DNA of 64,000 nt from Mesostigma viride (GCA_009746045.1 RPFO01000418.1:778498-842497); one strand, 5' to 3'; shown: positions 45,283 to 56,000, counted from the first letter of the stretch. A program made the numbers and translations. The notes: generated by a model not told the origin, from the sequence alone.

Positions 45283-45335
45283 GAATATGTGCTACATGAT
45301 CTCCCAACGGAGTCATTAATTAATTAATTAAGTAG
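45283..45335 (-). mobile_element. LINE tail fragment
   Basis: Reverse complement of the 43130-43180 tail, including 'ATATGTGCTACAT' and a TTAATTAATTAATTAA run. Confidence 0.5.
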
Positions 45336-45463
45336 CTTCCATCATCATTCCGTCATCATTCCGTCATCGCGGCTCACAGAAGGGCACCAGCCTTATGCTG
45401 GCATCTGCCACCCCTATAGTGACCCTATAGTGACCGCGGCCTGGGGTGGGGTATCACCCTAAA

Positions 45464-45483
45464 CCCTAAACCCTAAACCCTAA
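45464..45483. repeat. Interstitial telomere-like tract
   Basis: About three consecutive CCCTAAA units (complement TTTAGGG, the plant/green-alga telomere type), about 0.4 kb outside the left PLV end. A shorter AACCCTAAACCCT occurs near 14111. Confidence 0.7.
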
Positions 45484-45544
45484 CACCGTCTCCAGACACC
45501 CACGGCATCCCCCACCCTGGCTATCACCCTCCCACTGTGACTAA

Positions 45545-45905
45545 ATTTACTAAGTTTACTATGGTTTTTTGGTTTTTTTTTCTAGGAAATTCAAGCCAGC
45601 TGCCATGAGGTGAAGGTGCTACAGGTGCTGTGTGGTACAGGGTAGCTATAGTGACCTTATAGTGACCATGGTGGTAGACTCTTATGCTGGCATCCCAGGG
45701 TGACTAAATTTACTAAGTTTACTATGGGTTTTGGTTTTTTTTCTAGGAAATTCAAGCCACCTGCCATGAGGTCGAAGTGGTGACATGCCACAACTGGGTG
45801 AGGGCCATGTGGGATATGGGACTAAGTCATTTCCCGTGGGAGACTATGTTTACTAAGTTTACTATGGGTTTTGGGTTTTATTCCTAGGAAATTAATTCAG
45901 GTGTG
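45545..45905. repeat. Three degenerate copies of PLV terminal sequence outside the left TIR
   Basis: Blocks at about 45545-45610, 45705-45775 and 45830-45905 read TTTACTAAGTTTACTATGGG, a T-rich stretch, then TAGGAAATT. The last also begins with CCCGTGGGAGACTATGTTTA. They match, in the same orientation, the outermost part of the right TIR (GTGGGAGACTATATTTACTA ... GGGAAATTCAGGTGTG). They look like ends of other PLV copies. Confidence 0.7.
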
Positions 45906-45929
45906 CACCACCAAAAACACACCTGAATT
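45894..45929. other. Terminal hairpin at the left PLV tip
   Basis: Arms AATTCAGGTGTG and CACACCTGAATT (12 bp, perfect) flank a 12-nt loop. The right TIR ends at the window edge inside the equivalent sequence. Confidence 0.75.
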
Positions 45930-46361
45930 TCCCAAAAAAAGAACCCCCAAAAAACTTAGTAAATATAGTCTCCCACGACAAATGGTTATGAAAACATAGT
46001 TTCCCACGGCAAAATGACCAATAAATCCATCTCCCACGGGAAAGGCCATGGGGGCCGGCCAGCGGGGGTGCAGCGGAGGGGCGCGGACTGCCAAGCAGTG
46101 GCGGGACTGCCAGGTGGTGGTGGGCCTCGGTTGTGAGGGCTTGCTGTGTTTTCTCGTGGGAAACTATATTTACTACTAAATTGATATTTTCAGTTGGAAA
46201 TAAAGTTTTATTCGACGTGTGAGAGAGCATGCACAGGCTTGCATAATTTCCCGCAAAGAAAACCCAAAACCCGTAGTTAGCTTAGTAAATTTAGTAAGGT
46301 GCTGGAGGGTCGAGCAGTGCGTGGGAGTTGGCGGACCCGGCGAGGGCCGCGCGGCGGGGTG
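45906..46361. repeat. Left terminal inverted repeat of the PLV
   Basis: About 455 bp, the inverse of 63563-64000. It contains three spaced CGTGGGA(G/A)A motifs near the tip, a CCATGGG-rich centre and a GCCGCGCGG inner end. The two copies differ by scattered substitutions and several one-base indels. Confidence 0.95.
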
Positions 46362-46439
46362 AGGTGACGTCTGGGGGTCCATCTGAAAGCGGAAGGACCA
46401 TCGATTGACATGTGAAAAATCGTTTCATTAAAATATTAC

Positions 46440-48973
46440 TTACGAAGGGCAATACCGCCATCCAATAAAGCAGTTCGGCCTGGAACCGTCGCTCAATTTG
46501 TACTGAGTCAGCCTGCAGCCCAAAACCGCCTTTGCCTCGTCTCCAAATAATTTCGCCTTGTAGCTATCCATACCAGTCGAAGCAATGTACTCGTCGAGAA
46601 GAACCTTGACAGGCACTGCCTCTCCGCTGCACTTGACGAGCTCGCCGCTTTTCTTTAGCTCCTCGATAAAGGCACCAACACCATCAGACGAAACTTTCGA
46701 GTCCGTCTTCAGTACTCTCATCTCCTCCGACCTAGGCGGCCACCTCTCGTCCTTGCTAGTTGCTGCCAGGTATACTACGCACTCTCTAATCGAAATCGCC
46801 ATCAATCCTAACGCAAACTCCTTGGCGCGAGTGCCCAGTGTGGTGTCGATGAGCTTCATGTGCTGACGCTCAGGTTCCGCGTCAATTTCCTCCTGCGTGC
46901 AAAACTTGCTCACGAAAGGGTACATGACAGCGCGGTCCCACAATCCCTCGCAGTGCTCGTCAAATTTCACGTCGTTGTTGGTATCCAAAACTAGCTTGAA
47001 CGTCGTAGGAAATTGCACGTACTCGTTCGAGTGGAGAGCACGCGCCTTCAGGACCCCGTTGCCAGTGATATTCTTGAACTTCGACGCCACGATAGGGACG
47101 TTGCGCTGGAGCTCGTTCGTCAAACCAACGCGCATGCCGCGCATTCCCAAAACTTCTGGCGTCGCCACATCGCTGTCCCGCTCCTGCGAAGTGTAGAAAG
47201 CAGCACGAACGTTGTTCACGTTGTCGCCGTACGCTGACCTGATGACGCTCATCAGGAAGCCCTTCCCGTTCCGTCCTGAACCCTTCCAGAAGTATCCTTG
47301 CTCGTCACGATTGTCCCCCACCATCAGTGAGCCAAGGAAACGCTTGAAGTGGGCCCGGGTCACAGCGTCTGGGAAAATTTCCTCCAGCTTCACTTCCATA
47401 GCACAAGTGTCGGCGTCTGGCGTGTAGGGAAGTCCCATCTGCTTGGAAATCATGTCGTCGGGCCGTCCAGGTCGCAGGGTCATGGTAGCGAGTTCCAGAA
47501 CCCCGTTAGTGAAGCACAGGAGCAGCGGATCTTTGTCGAGCCTCTCCACGAATTCGGTTGGCTCGGCGTAGATGATTCCCTTGACCTCGTTGCGGATGTT
47601 GTTGATGTAAGGGCCGTCACGCAAGTTGTGGGAGATCTTCACAGCGGAGTCAGCCAGGGCTTCGAAGTACGCCGCCTTCTTGTCGTCGCCCAGATACTCG
47701 GCCTTGTCACGCCGTTCAGAAAAATAGCGGACACCTCCCGGTACTTGGACGGGAGCTTGTCCATCTCAGCGATGGCGTTCCGCAGAGGTTCGTCAGTCAT
47801 CAGCTGGCGCCACCTGTGGTCCCTGAAATTCCACAACGACCCACCGCTGTACCGCCAAGTCCCAGCAAATCCCACCACACAGGCCTCGGCTACACCGCGA
47901 TGAGAATTCTCGAAGTGCGCGAGGATGTAAGACGTCGTGGCGTCCTCGGATGGGAAAAGCAAAGACTTGAGTTCGTCGCCGAGAGCGACAACTTCGCTCG
48001 AGAAGTCGCGGCAGTCCGAGTCGTGGCATTTCTGAATGATGCCGTCACGCGATACGACGAGGTAAGTGTGGTTGCTCCCGTGCTCGCGGCCAGCTCCGAG
48101 GCACAAGTGGCTGAACGTGCGCATGACGTAGTTGTCACGGTCCTTCGAGTAGTGAAGGCTCGCAGCATCCAGCGCGTGGTCTTCAAAATTCGGGTAACGC
48201 TCGGTCCACCTGGCCACGATGCGCGAAGTGACGTTGGCGATGTCGTCACTGTCCAGGTGCGTGATTTCGTCGCTGCTAGTGGCGAAAACCCTCGTCGAAG
48301 GGCGTCCAACGTCACGCTTGCCACCGCTCGACTTTTTCCCTTTTTTTGCTGGAGGCTCGAGACCGTCGATCAAGTCGTCGACAGGCAGCCACTTTGCATC
48401 GTCGTCCACCAATTGAGCGACAAACGTTTCGATGGGCTCGTTGTCGTCAACGGGAGAGAGAATTGGGCATCCTGGCTCGACGTCCTTCGTGTTATACACA
48501 CAGTTCAGCAATCGGCCGTCGTTGTAAATGGAATCGTCCCATCCGGGGAGCTGCAGAAGTTTGGCCTTCATGAGACGCCCCATATCCTTCACCGTCACTT
48601 TCCAACCCTTCACGTAGACACGGAACGAGTACTTGAACGTCCTCTTGCCCTTGGTTTCGACCCAACGCGGACGACGCGTGAGTACTTTGACGTTCTCATG
48701 GTTGATGTTACAATTTTCGAAGACGTCGTTGATGATGTCGTCGACGGTGACTCCCGGCTCTCCTTCCTCGTGATCGAATTTGAGGTCGTAATCGAGATAT
48801 GGCTTGACAACATCGTCTTCTTTTAGAACCTCGCACCAATGGCCGCCAGCGCGAATGAGCCTGAGCGCTTCGTTAGCGGATAGCTCTAGGGCGTTATCGT
48901 TCCAGTTCTTAGATTTAATCCTCCGCGCGAGCTTGATCATCTTTGCGGTGATGGGTGGACCGGGAGCCTCCAT
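46440..48973 (-). CDS. PLV primase-helicase (AEP primase + D5-like SF3 helicase), one frameshift
   Basis: This is the replication protein of PLVs and giant viruses. From the ATG at 48973 the primase half has the catalytic pair D61/D63 (YLDYDLKFD), SFRVYV (~116-121), GRLLNCVYNTK (~153-163) and a zinc cluster (C291, H298/H302, C316, C321). The frame breaks at an A5 run at 47720-47724 (T5 in the gene). The other frame then continues through a D5_N-type segment (CFTNGVLEL), Walker A GSGRNGKG (~47282-47259), a Walker B-like GLTNELQ and the SF3 C motif region LVLDTNND to a stop at 46440. Half two opens at a GTG with no ATG near the break, so this was one gene. Upstream is a perfect palindrome at 49027-49044. 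An in-frame ATG 50 codons earlier (49123) is less likely, as it would place the palindrome in the coding region. Confidence 0.85.
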
Positions 48974-49026
48974 GGTGGTGTGAGCGCGAGAGTGCGGATT
49001 GTCGTGGGAGAGTCCGCCTTTATTCC

Positions 49027-49044
49027 CGTGGGAGATCTCCCACG
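49027..49044. promoter_or_regulatory. 18-bp perfect palindrome upstream of primase-helicase
   Basis: CGTGGGAGATCTCCCACG lies about 54 bp upstream of the ATG at 48973. A further GTCGTGGGAGAG lies between it and the gene. It carries the same CGTGGGA(G/A)A core as the TIR tip. Confidence 0.7.
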
Positions 49045-49322
49045 AGGAATCGAATCGTGTCGGCTTGTCGGTTACGTCGTGTCGGTCGACCGTGTCGTCA
49101 TGCAGGTTGAAGTTCGAGACCATTCTGGAAGGTTGTATACCGTATGCTTAGAAAAAAAAAAGTTTCGATTAAAAAATTTCAGTTCGTCTAAAAACCACAC
49201 AGACCCTCGAACCTCGACCCTTGAGAAAAATGGTCCCATGGAACTTTTTTATTTCCTGTATAATGCATGCAGTTTAGGATATCCTTTTCGACATTCATGA
49301 AAATTTCCCACGGGAAAACTGT

Positions 49323-50606
49323 CTACTTTTTCCTCGGCCTCAGCCGACGTCCGCCAGTCTCGCCGCCCTGGGGAGAGGGGTCCCCCGCCTGCCGCTCGTA
49401 AACGGCTCCTGTAAGTACGTCGTGCCCCATCAAGTCACCAGCCCATTTTCGCTTTTTCCACGAAGCGCCCTTCAAGAAACGGGTGATGTACGCCTGCCTC
49501 GTTGCATCAATGCCGTGGTAGATGCGGTTGTACTTCGCAGAATAATACTCGTGCTTCATGTATTCGCCTGGATTTTTTGGGTCCTCGAACACGTACTTCT
49601 GATCAGCTCGAGCCTGCAACGCGTTAATCAGCTTCTTGTACCCGTCTGGAATTTGGTAGTCGTACGTGCCGTACGTCTCTGCCGTCTTAAAACGTTGAAT
49701 TATCATGCGGCGCTCGCTCGGAATGTATCCGTTCTCGTGTGGCTCGAGCTCGCTGATAGAACTGACGATGCGCATTTTGTCGTGGTCGTACCTGGTCGGT
49801 GGCAGTTTCTCGCCGGACAGGTAAATAAGACCCATCAAAGCGGCGTCAGACGTAGGGTCCTTTTTGTACTCGGCGGCGGCGATCCGCTGGAGCTGCTCGT
49901 ACGTGTACCTCAGTGGCTTGCTCTCGGCCCTGTCGAATTTCCTGTCGAGATCGCCGACCTTCAGCTCATTGACTCGAGCAGCGTACGCGTCCGTCACGTC
50001 GCGTGGGAGCCTCTTCTCAGGTGGCATCATTCGATTCACCCCGTTTATCACTCCGAGCAAGTTCTTCTCGTTCTCCCTCCACGCATCCTCTTTCGAGTGT
50101 GCGAGCTTGCGTTTGGGTTCCGAGGTTTCGTGGACGACGCGCAGGACACGGGCGGTGTCTGCGAGGCAGTCGACTGATTCGTCCTGCGAGCACCCCATTT
50201 TGTCAAGGAGAACTCGCAGCCTGCCGATGTACCCCTTCGCGGTTTTGCGCGTCGCCCCGCGCTCTCTCGAGGGCCTGCCAGGCTCGTGATGCTCTGGCCG
50301 GGCATCCGCTGCGGCGACGGCCTCGTCGAAGGTCCAGTATCGTCCATCAGTAGGTCGCGCAGGCGGTTCCTCGTGGTGCGGTGGCTCCGGCGAGGGTGGA
50401 GAGGTCGCCTGCAAGCCGATTTTTTCCGCGCACTCGGGGTTATTTGCGATCCATCGGTCACTGGGATTCCAGACGCCCTTCTTGACCTTGCTTTTCGCCG
50501 AGATGCAGTTCGTCTGGTCGCGGGCGATTGCTCGCCTCTTCGCCTGGGCCCGTCGCCATTGCTCGCGACGCTCCTCTACGGTCACCGTCATCTGATGACT
50601 GAACAT
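49323..50606 (-). CDS. PLV tyrosine recombinase (integrase)
   Basis: A 427-residue ORF. It has a basic N-terminus, a Pro-rich linker, and a core-binding-like helical part (TAKGYIGRLRVLLDKMG). The catalytic domain ends in DATRQAYITRFL (Arg370), then DLMGHDVLTGAVYERQ with GH at 394-395 and the nucleophile Tyr403. An upstream Arg candidate is in LPPTRYDHDKM. Tyrosine recombinases integrate and excise DNA through a covalent Tyr-DNA intermediate; here it would insert the PLV into the host genome. The start at 50606 or the in-frame ATG five codons later are both possible. Its 5' end overlaps an AT-hook frame. CCCACGGG lies just after its stop. Confidence 0.8.
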   Translation of the reverse strand: MFSHQMTVTVEERREQWRRAQAKRRAIARDQTNCISAKSKVKKGVWNPSDRWIANNPECAEKIGLQATSPPSPEPPHHEEPPARPTDGRYWTFDEAVAAADARPEHHEPGRPSRERGATRKTAKGYIGRLRVLLDKMGCSQDESVDCLADTARVLRVVHETSEPKRKLAHSKEDAWRENEKNLLGVINGVNRMMPPEKRLPRDVTDAYAARVNELKVGDLDRKFDRAESKPLRYTYEQLQRIAAAEYKKDPTSDAALMGLIYLSGEKLPPTRYDHDKMRIVSSISELEPHENGYIPSERRMIIQRFKTAETYGTYDYQIPDGYKKLINALQARADQKYVFEDPKNPGEYMKHEYYSAKYNRIYHGIDATRQAYITRFLKGASWKKRKWAGDLMGHDVLTGAVYERQAGDPSPQGGETGGRRLRPRKK

Positions 50607-50953
50607 GAGACAATTTTTTGGCTCGAGGCTTTTTATACCCTACGGGGTGGATCCTTGGGCGCCCTCGAGGCCGTTTCGGTTCGTGTCGTTTTTCCGTTTT
50701 GGAGGGTGAGCGCCCACGTGGACGCCTGCGATCGCCCACCAAGGCGAGGATGGCCAATCGGATTTCGGGGCTCATGTCGTGACAGGTGGACGGAATCGTG
50801 TCGGTGGCCTGCTTCTTGAAGGATCCTGACGACACGTTCTAGAGTTTTCTGCCCCAGTCGAGAACCCGAACAATATCGGAGGAGTGCTTGGGTGTCCAAC
50901 ACGTACAGTTGTAATACGAGTTGTGAGGGTAAGAATGCCACGAATTCCGCCAT
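50458..50953 (-). CDS. Small AT-hook protein upstream of integrase, probable frameshift
   Basis: An ATG at 50953 in a good context opens a frame with LPSQLVLQLYVLDTQALLRY (F-box-like or helical), readable to about 50815. From there a second frame carries SPEIRLAILALVG, then a basic region with the AT-hook core RPRGRPRIHP and a Lys-rich end. That frame ends at 50458, overlapping the integrase start by about 150 bp. AT-hooks bind the minor groove of AT-rich DNA. That the two frames belong to one gene is inferred from their adjacency and protein-like composition; no homopolymer marks the break. Confidence 0.4.
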
Positions 50954-51606
50954 GGTTCTTGCAGGAAGTTGCCTTTATTAACAATCAGGAAACACAGACG
51001 TAAGTCATGTCACTTCCAAGACTGCACGCAGCACAGACGACAGGGTCGCAGTGCCAAGAGAACGTGCACGCAAGAACTAGCGTCCCGGTGTGACCAAGTC
51101 ACTCATATAGCTTACTAGGGACGCGTCCAAGTATTCAGCTGCACTGTCACAGCTGAACTGTCAATCAATTGATTACACAGACTCTGGCACGCCTTTGGCG
51201 CGCAGATCTATCAATTGTCCATACGGCTATTCCTGTGGACCTATCCGTACACTAGTCAGCATCAATTGTCTCATAGGTCCTGGCGCGCTACAGTGCGCCT
51301 ACCTATCAATTGACCATCAAGTCCTGTACAAGTCCTGTCAACGTCCTGCGGACTATCAAAGTGACACTTGTACATCCTGTGTCCGTACGCGCCCACAGTG
51401 GCGCGCCGGGTACTGTCGGCACAGCCTAGGAAACGTCATAACTTTTACGTTCCTTAACCAAATGAGGCGTTCAAGGTGCCGTTGGAAAGAGCGTAACAAT
51501 CTCTATCCATCTAACGTAAATCCTTTACGTTAACTCGTACTCCTTCTCGGCGCCTGCGTATCGTTTGATGGACGGAATATCCATAGTATATCATGTTCAG
51601 AGAAAA
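50954..51606. other. Non-coding spacer in the PLV left arm with CAATTG/GGCGCGC pattern
   Basis: No ORF of note. TCAATTG occurs four times at 44-51 bp spacing (about 51165, 51211, 51262 and 51305), with GGCGCGC boxes between and after. It is the longest gene-free stretch inside the element and a candidate for promoters or an origin. Confidence 0.5.
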
Positions 51607-52491
51607 TTATTTTATCGAGAGAAATGTATTGAAGTTTCGACGAAACATTTTTTTCGGGTCGCGCTGGTCGAAGTCGACAGCGAAGAAGTCGTGAGGATCG
51701 TCCTTGACGGCGTGGTCCCATAGCGCGAGAAACTCGTCCGGCGCCACAGCCCCCGCGCTCTCTTCCGCGATCTGTCGCGCGGCTCGATGGTCCTTCGTTC
51801 TGAACAGCGCAAGAAACGATATATTCGCTCGCACTGCTCGTGGTACGCCACCGCTTGTGTACGCCTGTGTCAGGAAAATCATGCTCGTGAGGAAGTGTCT
51901 GTGTTTGAACGCGAAAGCCGCAACAGCGTTTTTGCTAGAGCTCTGATAGAGGGCACTGCCTTGCATGTCGTCTATCAGAATGAGCGACGAAGGAGGACCG
52001 TGCTCGAACCTTGTCGCAGGTTTATCCCAGTTCATTGCATCAAGGCGTAGGTACATGGAGAGGTCCATGAGTTCTGCGTTTTTTTTCCCATCCACGTATT
52101 CGCGTTTGAACGTTTCCCAGACCTTGAGATCGTCCTTGTACCTCTCGTATTCGTGGAGGTCAGACTTTATATGATCTATCATCCCATCGAATGCCAGGTT
52201 AGAGTAGACTTCCATCGTCATAGCTGGTTCCGGGAGCTCCTTGTATTTCGGCTCCGTGTGGGCACTCCCTGAAATGAGGTACAGCTTGTCGAATGAGTTG
52301 TTAGCAAAGTAAGCCTTCGCCATGTTGACTGCCGATGTAGTTTTCCCAGACCGTCGAGCTCCGCAGAAGTTTGCGATGAAATGAAGACTCGGCATATTCG
52401 GTGGAGCAGGACGCTGTGGGGCGTATCGTTGCTTGATGTCTTTGTTCTCAAGTGAATGAATTCGTCGCTCTTCGATGATAGCCATTATCAT
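51607..52491 (-). CDS. PLV genome-packaging ATPase (A32/FtsK-HerA type)
   Basis: A 294-residue ORF with Walker A GARRSGKT at 44-51 and Walker B LILIDD at 170-175. A polar TQAYTSGG segment follows where the family's sensor motif lies. Length and motif spacing fit the A32-like packaging ATPases of PLVs, virophages and giant viruses, which pump DNA into the capsid. The second Met (52485) is an equally likely start. It is followed 12 bp upstream by the coiled-coil gene on the same strand, suggesting co-transcription. Confidence 0.85.
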   Translation of the reverse strand: MIMAIIEERRIHSLENKDIKQRYAPQRPAPPNMPSLHFIANFCGARRSGKTTSAVNMAKAYFANNSFDKLYLISGSAHTEPKYKELPEPAMTMEVYSNLAFDGMIDHIKSDLHEYERYKDDLKVWETFKREYVDGKKNAELMDLSMYLRLDAMNWDKPATRFEHGPPSSLILIDDMQGSALYQSSSKNAVAAFAFKHRHFLTSMIFLTQAYTSGGVPRAVRANISFLALFRTKDHRAARQIAEESAGAVAPDEFLALWDHAVKDDPHDFFAVDFDQRDPKKMFRRNFNTFLSIK

Positions 52492-52503
52492 TCTGAAGAC
52501 ATT

Positions 52504-53031
52504 TTAATCGTCCAGACTAGCAAGGAGAGACGCGCGGATGGCGGCCATGCGCATCTCGTATGGCGTCATCGCGACAGGTGGCGGTGGTGGAGGTGGGAGC
52601 TGTCGGGTCTTGATCGGGGGTGGCGGAGAGTCCGGCTCTGTCTCCTTGGGCTTTCGACCCCGTCTTGGTTTTGGCGTGTCGGCGGGGGTTGAGGCGACGG
52701 AATCTTCAGCGAGAAGGCGTTCAATCCGCGATTTGTTGCGGGCTTCTTGCAGCTCGAGTTCGACTAGCCTTTGCCGCTGAATCTCCAATTCCTTTGCAAG
52801 GACCTTTCGTTTCGTTATCTCTGCCTCCTTTTCTTCGTTTCGTCTCTTCTCCCTCTCGGCTTTTGCGCGTTGCTGGTAAACCCTCATTTTGTCGCGAAGG
52901 GCTTTTTTCTGTTCATCATTCAGCGGTTGTCCCTTTCGAATTGTCTTGACCAGGTCAACCTGCTCTTCCCGCGTCTCGGCGAAGGTTTCGTCTTGGTAGC
53001 TCGTTGGGGTCTCTGAAGCCTCAGAGGCCAT
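52504..53031 (-). CDS. PLV coiled-coil protein of unknown function
   Basis: 175 residues. The central part (about 40-115) is a long Lys/Glu/Arg-rich helix with heptad-like spacing, followed by a KPRRGRKPKE basic patch, a Pro-rich linker and a conserved-looking PYEMRMAAIRASLLASL end. It is first in the minus-strand arm. A virion scaffold or DNA-binding role is possible, but no family is recognised. Confidence 0.7.
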   Translation of the reverse strand: MASEASETPTSYQDETFAETREEQVDLVKTIRKGQPLNDEQKKALRDKMRVYQQRAKAEREKRRNEEKEAEITKRKVLAKELEIQRQRLVELELQEARNKSRIERLLAEDSVASTPADTPKPRRGRKPKETEPDSPPPPIKTRQLPPPPPPPVAMTPYEMRMAAIRASLLASLDD

Positions 53032-53055
53032 GTTTATATTCTAGGTAGATAATAA

Positions 53056-56000
53056 ATGGTCGTTCTAACAACATTGAGCAGACCGACCAATCTCGCCACC
53101 GGGTTAACGCTCGACCCTGAAATGGAGGAGCGTGTTTCTAACATCGAAACAGACATAGATGGGCTTCAAGCTAGCGTTACGTTACTTCTTGGCACTTCAC
53201 ATCCATTCGATGAGTCACTCGTTGTCGACGGATTCAAAATTTTCTACCCGAGCCAGCCGACAAATGTGCGACTCGGAGACAATTACGACGACGAGACCGC
53301 AAGCGACCCATCGGAACTTGCTTACAGTCTCGTCGTGAATGGGTATTCCTATTTTAAATCAGGGACTACTTTAGTCGACGATCTCACTCTAAATGAACCT
53401 TACCTTACGGCGAAAGTGGGAGCAACCCAGTACCACGTCTTCGACTTTAGCCCTGATACGTTGCTAGACCCTGGTGGCAGAGTCCTGACCCGCGCGCAAT
53501 TGGACTACCTTTTTGACCAACACGGGGTAGGCAAAACGTCGATAGCTAACTTGAACGGGGATTTCGTCCTCCATCTCGAAGACGGGACGACCGTGTCGCA
53601 CCAAAACGCGTTCAACGTCATCAATGACCAGGATGTGCGAGTCCAGCTGCCCTACAACGTTACGAATGGCGACGCGAGTGGAATCTGTAAGTTTACCTAT
53701 CGCGACTACCACACGACCCAGGCGCGCACGGGGGAGAGCGTTGTGGACGGAGAGGTAGGATATCCATACTTTTCCGACTCTTTCTATGGTCTCGGCGGAT
53801 CTCGATTTAACGGCCTCCCTCTCCGCGTGGAGTTGTTGTCTTTCGCCACGATTCGCGACGACAACCGCCGCCTTCCACTAACTGGGAGATCCTTCACCAT
53901 CACGCGTACATACTCGCCACTGACGGACTGGCGAATGGGTCCGATTGACCCTGTGAACGCACTCTACTGGAGCACCAATCCAACCACCGCTAATTGGGAG
54001 GTCGTAGAGGGAACGACCCTCAAACAGGGCATAAAGATGACGACCCCCTTCGCATACCAACGCAAACTCCCCATCAGGTGGTACATGAATTCCACCCAGC
54101 TCACGCCGACCACTCCGACCATCGGCGGAGTCTCCCTCTCGCAAAACGGGGGACTGCGCGGGGAAGACGCCGTAATCACCGCGCCAGTCGCGGCAGATAG
54201 TAACAAGTATATGAACTACGAGATAGACGTCTACAACGACTCGACCCTCACCTCCTACACCACCCACAAAGGAGGGGTGATGGTATGCGTTTCAAAAATG
54301 AGCCAACTGCACTCCGGCATCCGGACACCAAGTTCCTACATTTCATATCTAAATCCTGTAAAAATCGCGATCAACGGCGTCTACGCGGACCATGATGTGG
54401 GGTGGGGAAAGTCGTTGCCTCCTCTCACCGGTTTTCATCTGTTGGCGAACGGAGTATCTCAAGGGGCCTTGGATGGGACGTTGAAGACAACGACGTTTCA
54501 AAATCCATCCGAAGGCGATGATGTAGAACTCAGATACAGGATCGTAACCGTAAAGGACTCGCCAAACCTGTCAGGAGAGACCGTGGAGATAGACGGCCCC
54601 GCTACGACGCTCCATTCTCTAGAATCATTCTCGCGCCACTCCGTGACCACGCTGCAAGCAGAAGCTTCGAAATACTACTTTGAAGGGTCTCCCGAAAAAT
54701 TCTTTTTTGTAAAAACAGCCACTCCGGCACCAAGCAAATGTGTTGTTTTTTCAGAGCAGCTCATCGACGGCCCATTTCTATTGTGTTTTCGGCTATATTT
54801 GGGCAGCAACGATGCTTTCGTCTCGTTTGCAGAAAATACTATGTCTTTGACGAATAAATATCACCCGGCCACGACAGATGCCCATCAGAATTGGAGAAAT
54901 GCGGCTACGACGCATTGGGGTATGCTGGGTATCAATCTGCACCATAGTGACTATGCACTCGACCTGTTTGACAATCTGAAGTCGAAGGTTCGATACACGT
55001 TAAACTCATCATGGAGACAACAAAACAGCTACTGGGTGGCATTTCGAAGAAAATCGGATGGGAAGGTGGAGCGTTATATATCCAAAACAACTCCTCAAGA
55101 ACTTAGTGACATGACTAAAATCTCAAACTCGTCCGGTATATTTACAACCACTCCTACAGACATTCTTGACCCGTACATTCCGATGCCCCTCCGACCAGTC
55201 TTCCACTTGAGCGGAGAGTACCACGGCGCGTATGTCTGGCCAATCAAAGATGACCTACAAGACATAGAGTTCGACTCTCTAAAAACCAACAACCCATCCG
55301 GATCGTACACAGCCGTCGGAGACGTGTTGGAGCTGCGTCACAGGTCCACCTCGTCGAGGAATTGTAGCATTTTTGGCAAATATAGCGTCACAAAACCCGT
55401 ACCGGGTGTGGCGGATACTTGGTTTAAGGAGCTAACACTCACGAATGAGAGTGTCATCCGCACGGTTGTTAAGTGTCCCGATGTTCAATACGGCGTGCAA
55501 ATGAACCAATATACTGCCAAAATATATGGGATTCTACCAGCTCGTCAGTCGGTAAGGAAGTTTTATGTAAGACTTGGATTTTCAAACACCAAGTTGAGCA
55601 ATGATCCGTTGCTTATCAGCGTAGTCGTTGGAGAAGCGTGGACTGGCGGTTTTTCTACAACGACAATATCAAAATCCTCGTCGTACGTTGACATAACCTG
55701 TGATCATATTTCACTGGTTGATCCTCCAGTTACTGGTATGATCCATTTGGCGACCGTGACGTTCCAGGTATTAGATCCAACAGTATCTGGCCCGACCCCG
55801 CTTTTATTTGCTTCTAGCCTAAGCTACTATTATGGTTCAAGCCTGTCGTCAATTGGCGGCAATCACGGGATGGACGTGGCCCTGTATGAAGATGTCCGAG
55901 AAACTAGGCGTATATCGCACACGATATTGGAAGCAGATTCTTTGGTCGGTCTGAGGCAGCCCATATACGACTACCCGCTTCCGCAATTTTGGCACGGCGC

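Noticed and set aside
47816-48826. 336-residue plus-strand ORF opposite the primase
   Set aside because: Antisense shadow; the minus strand carries the conserved primase motifs.
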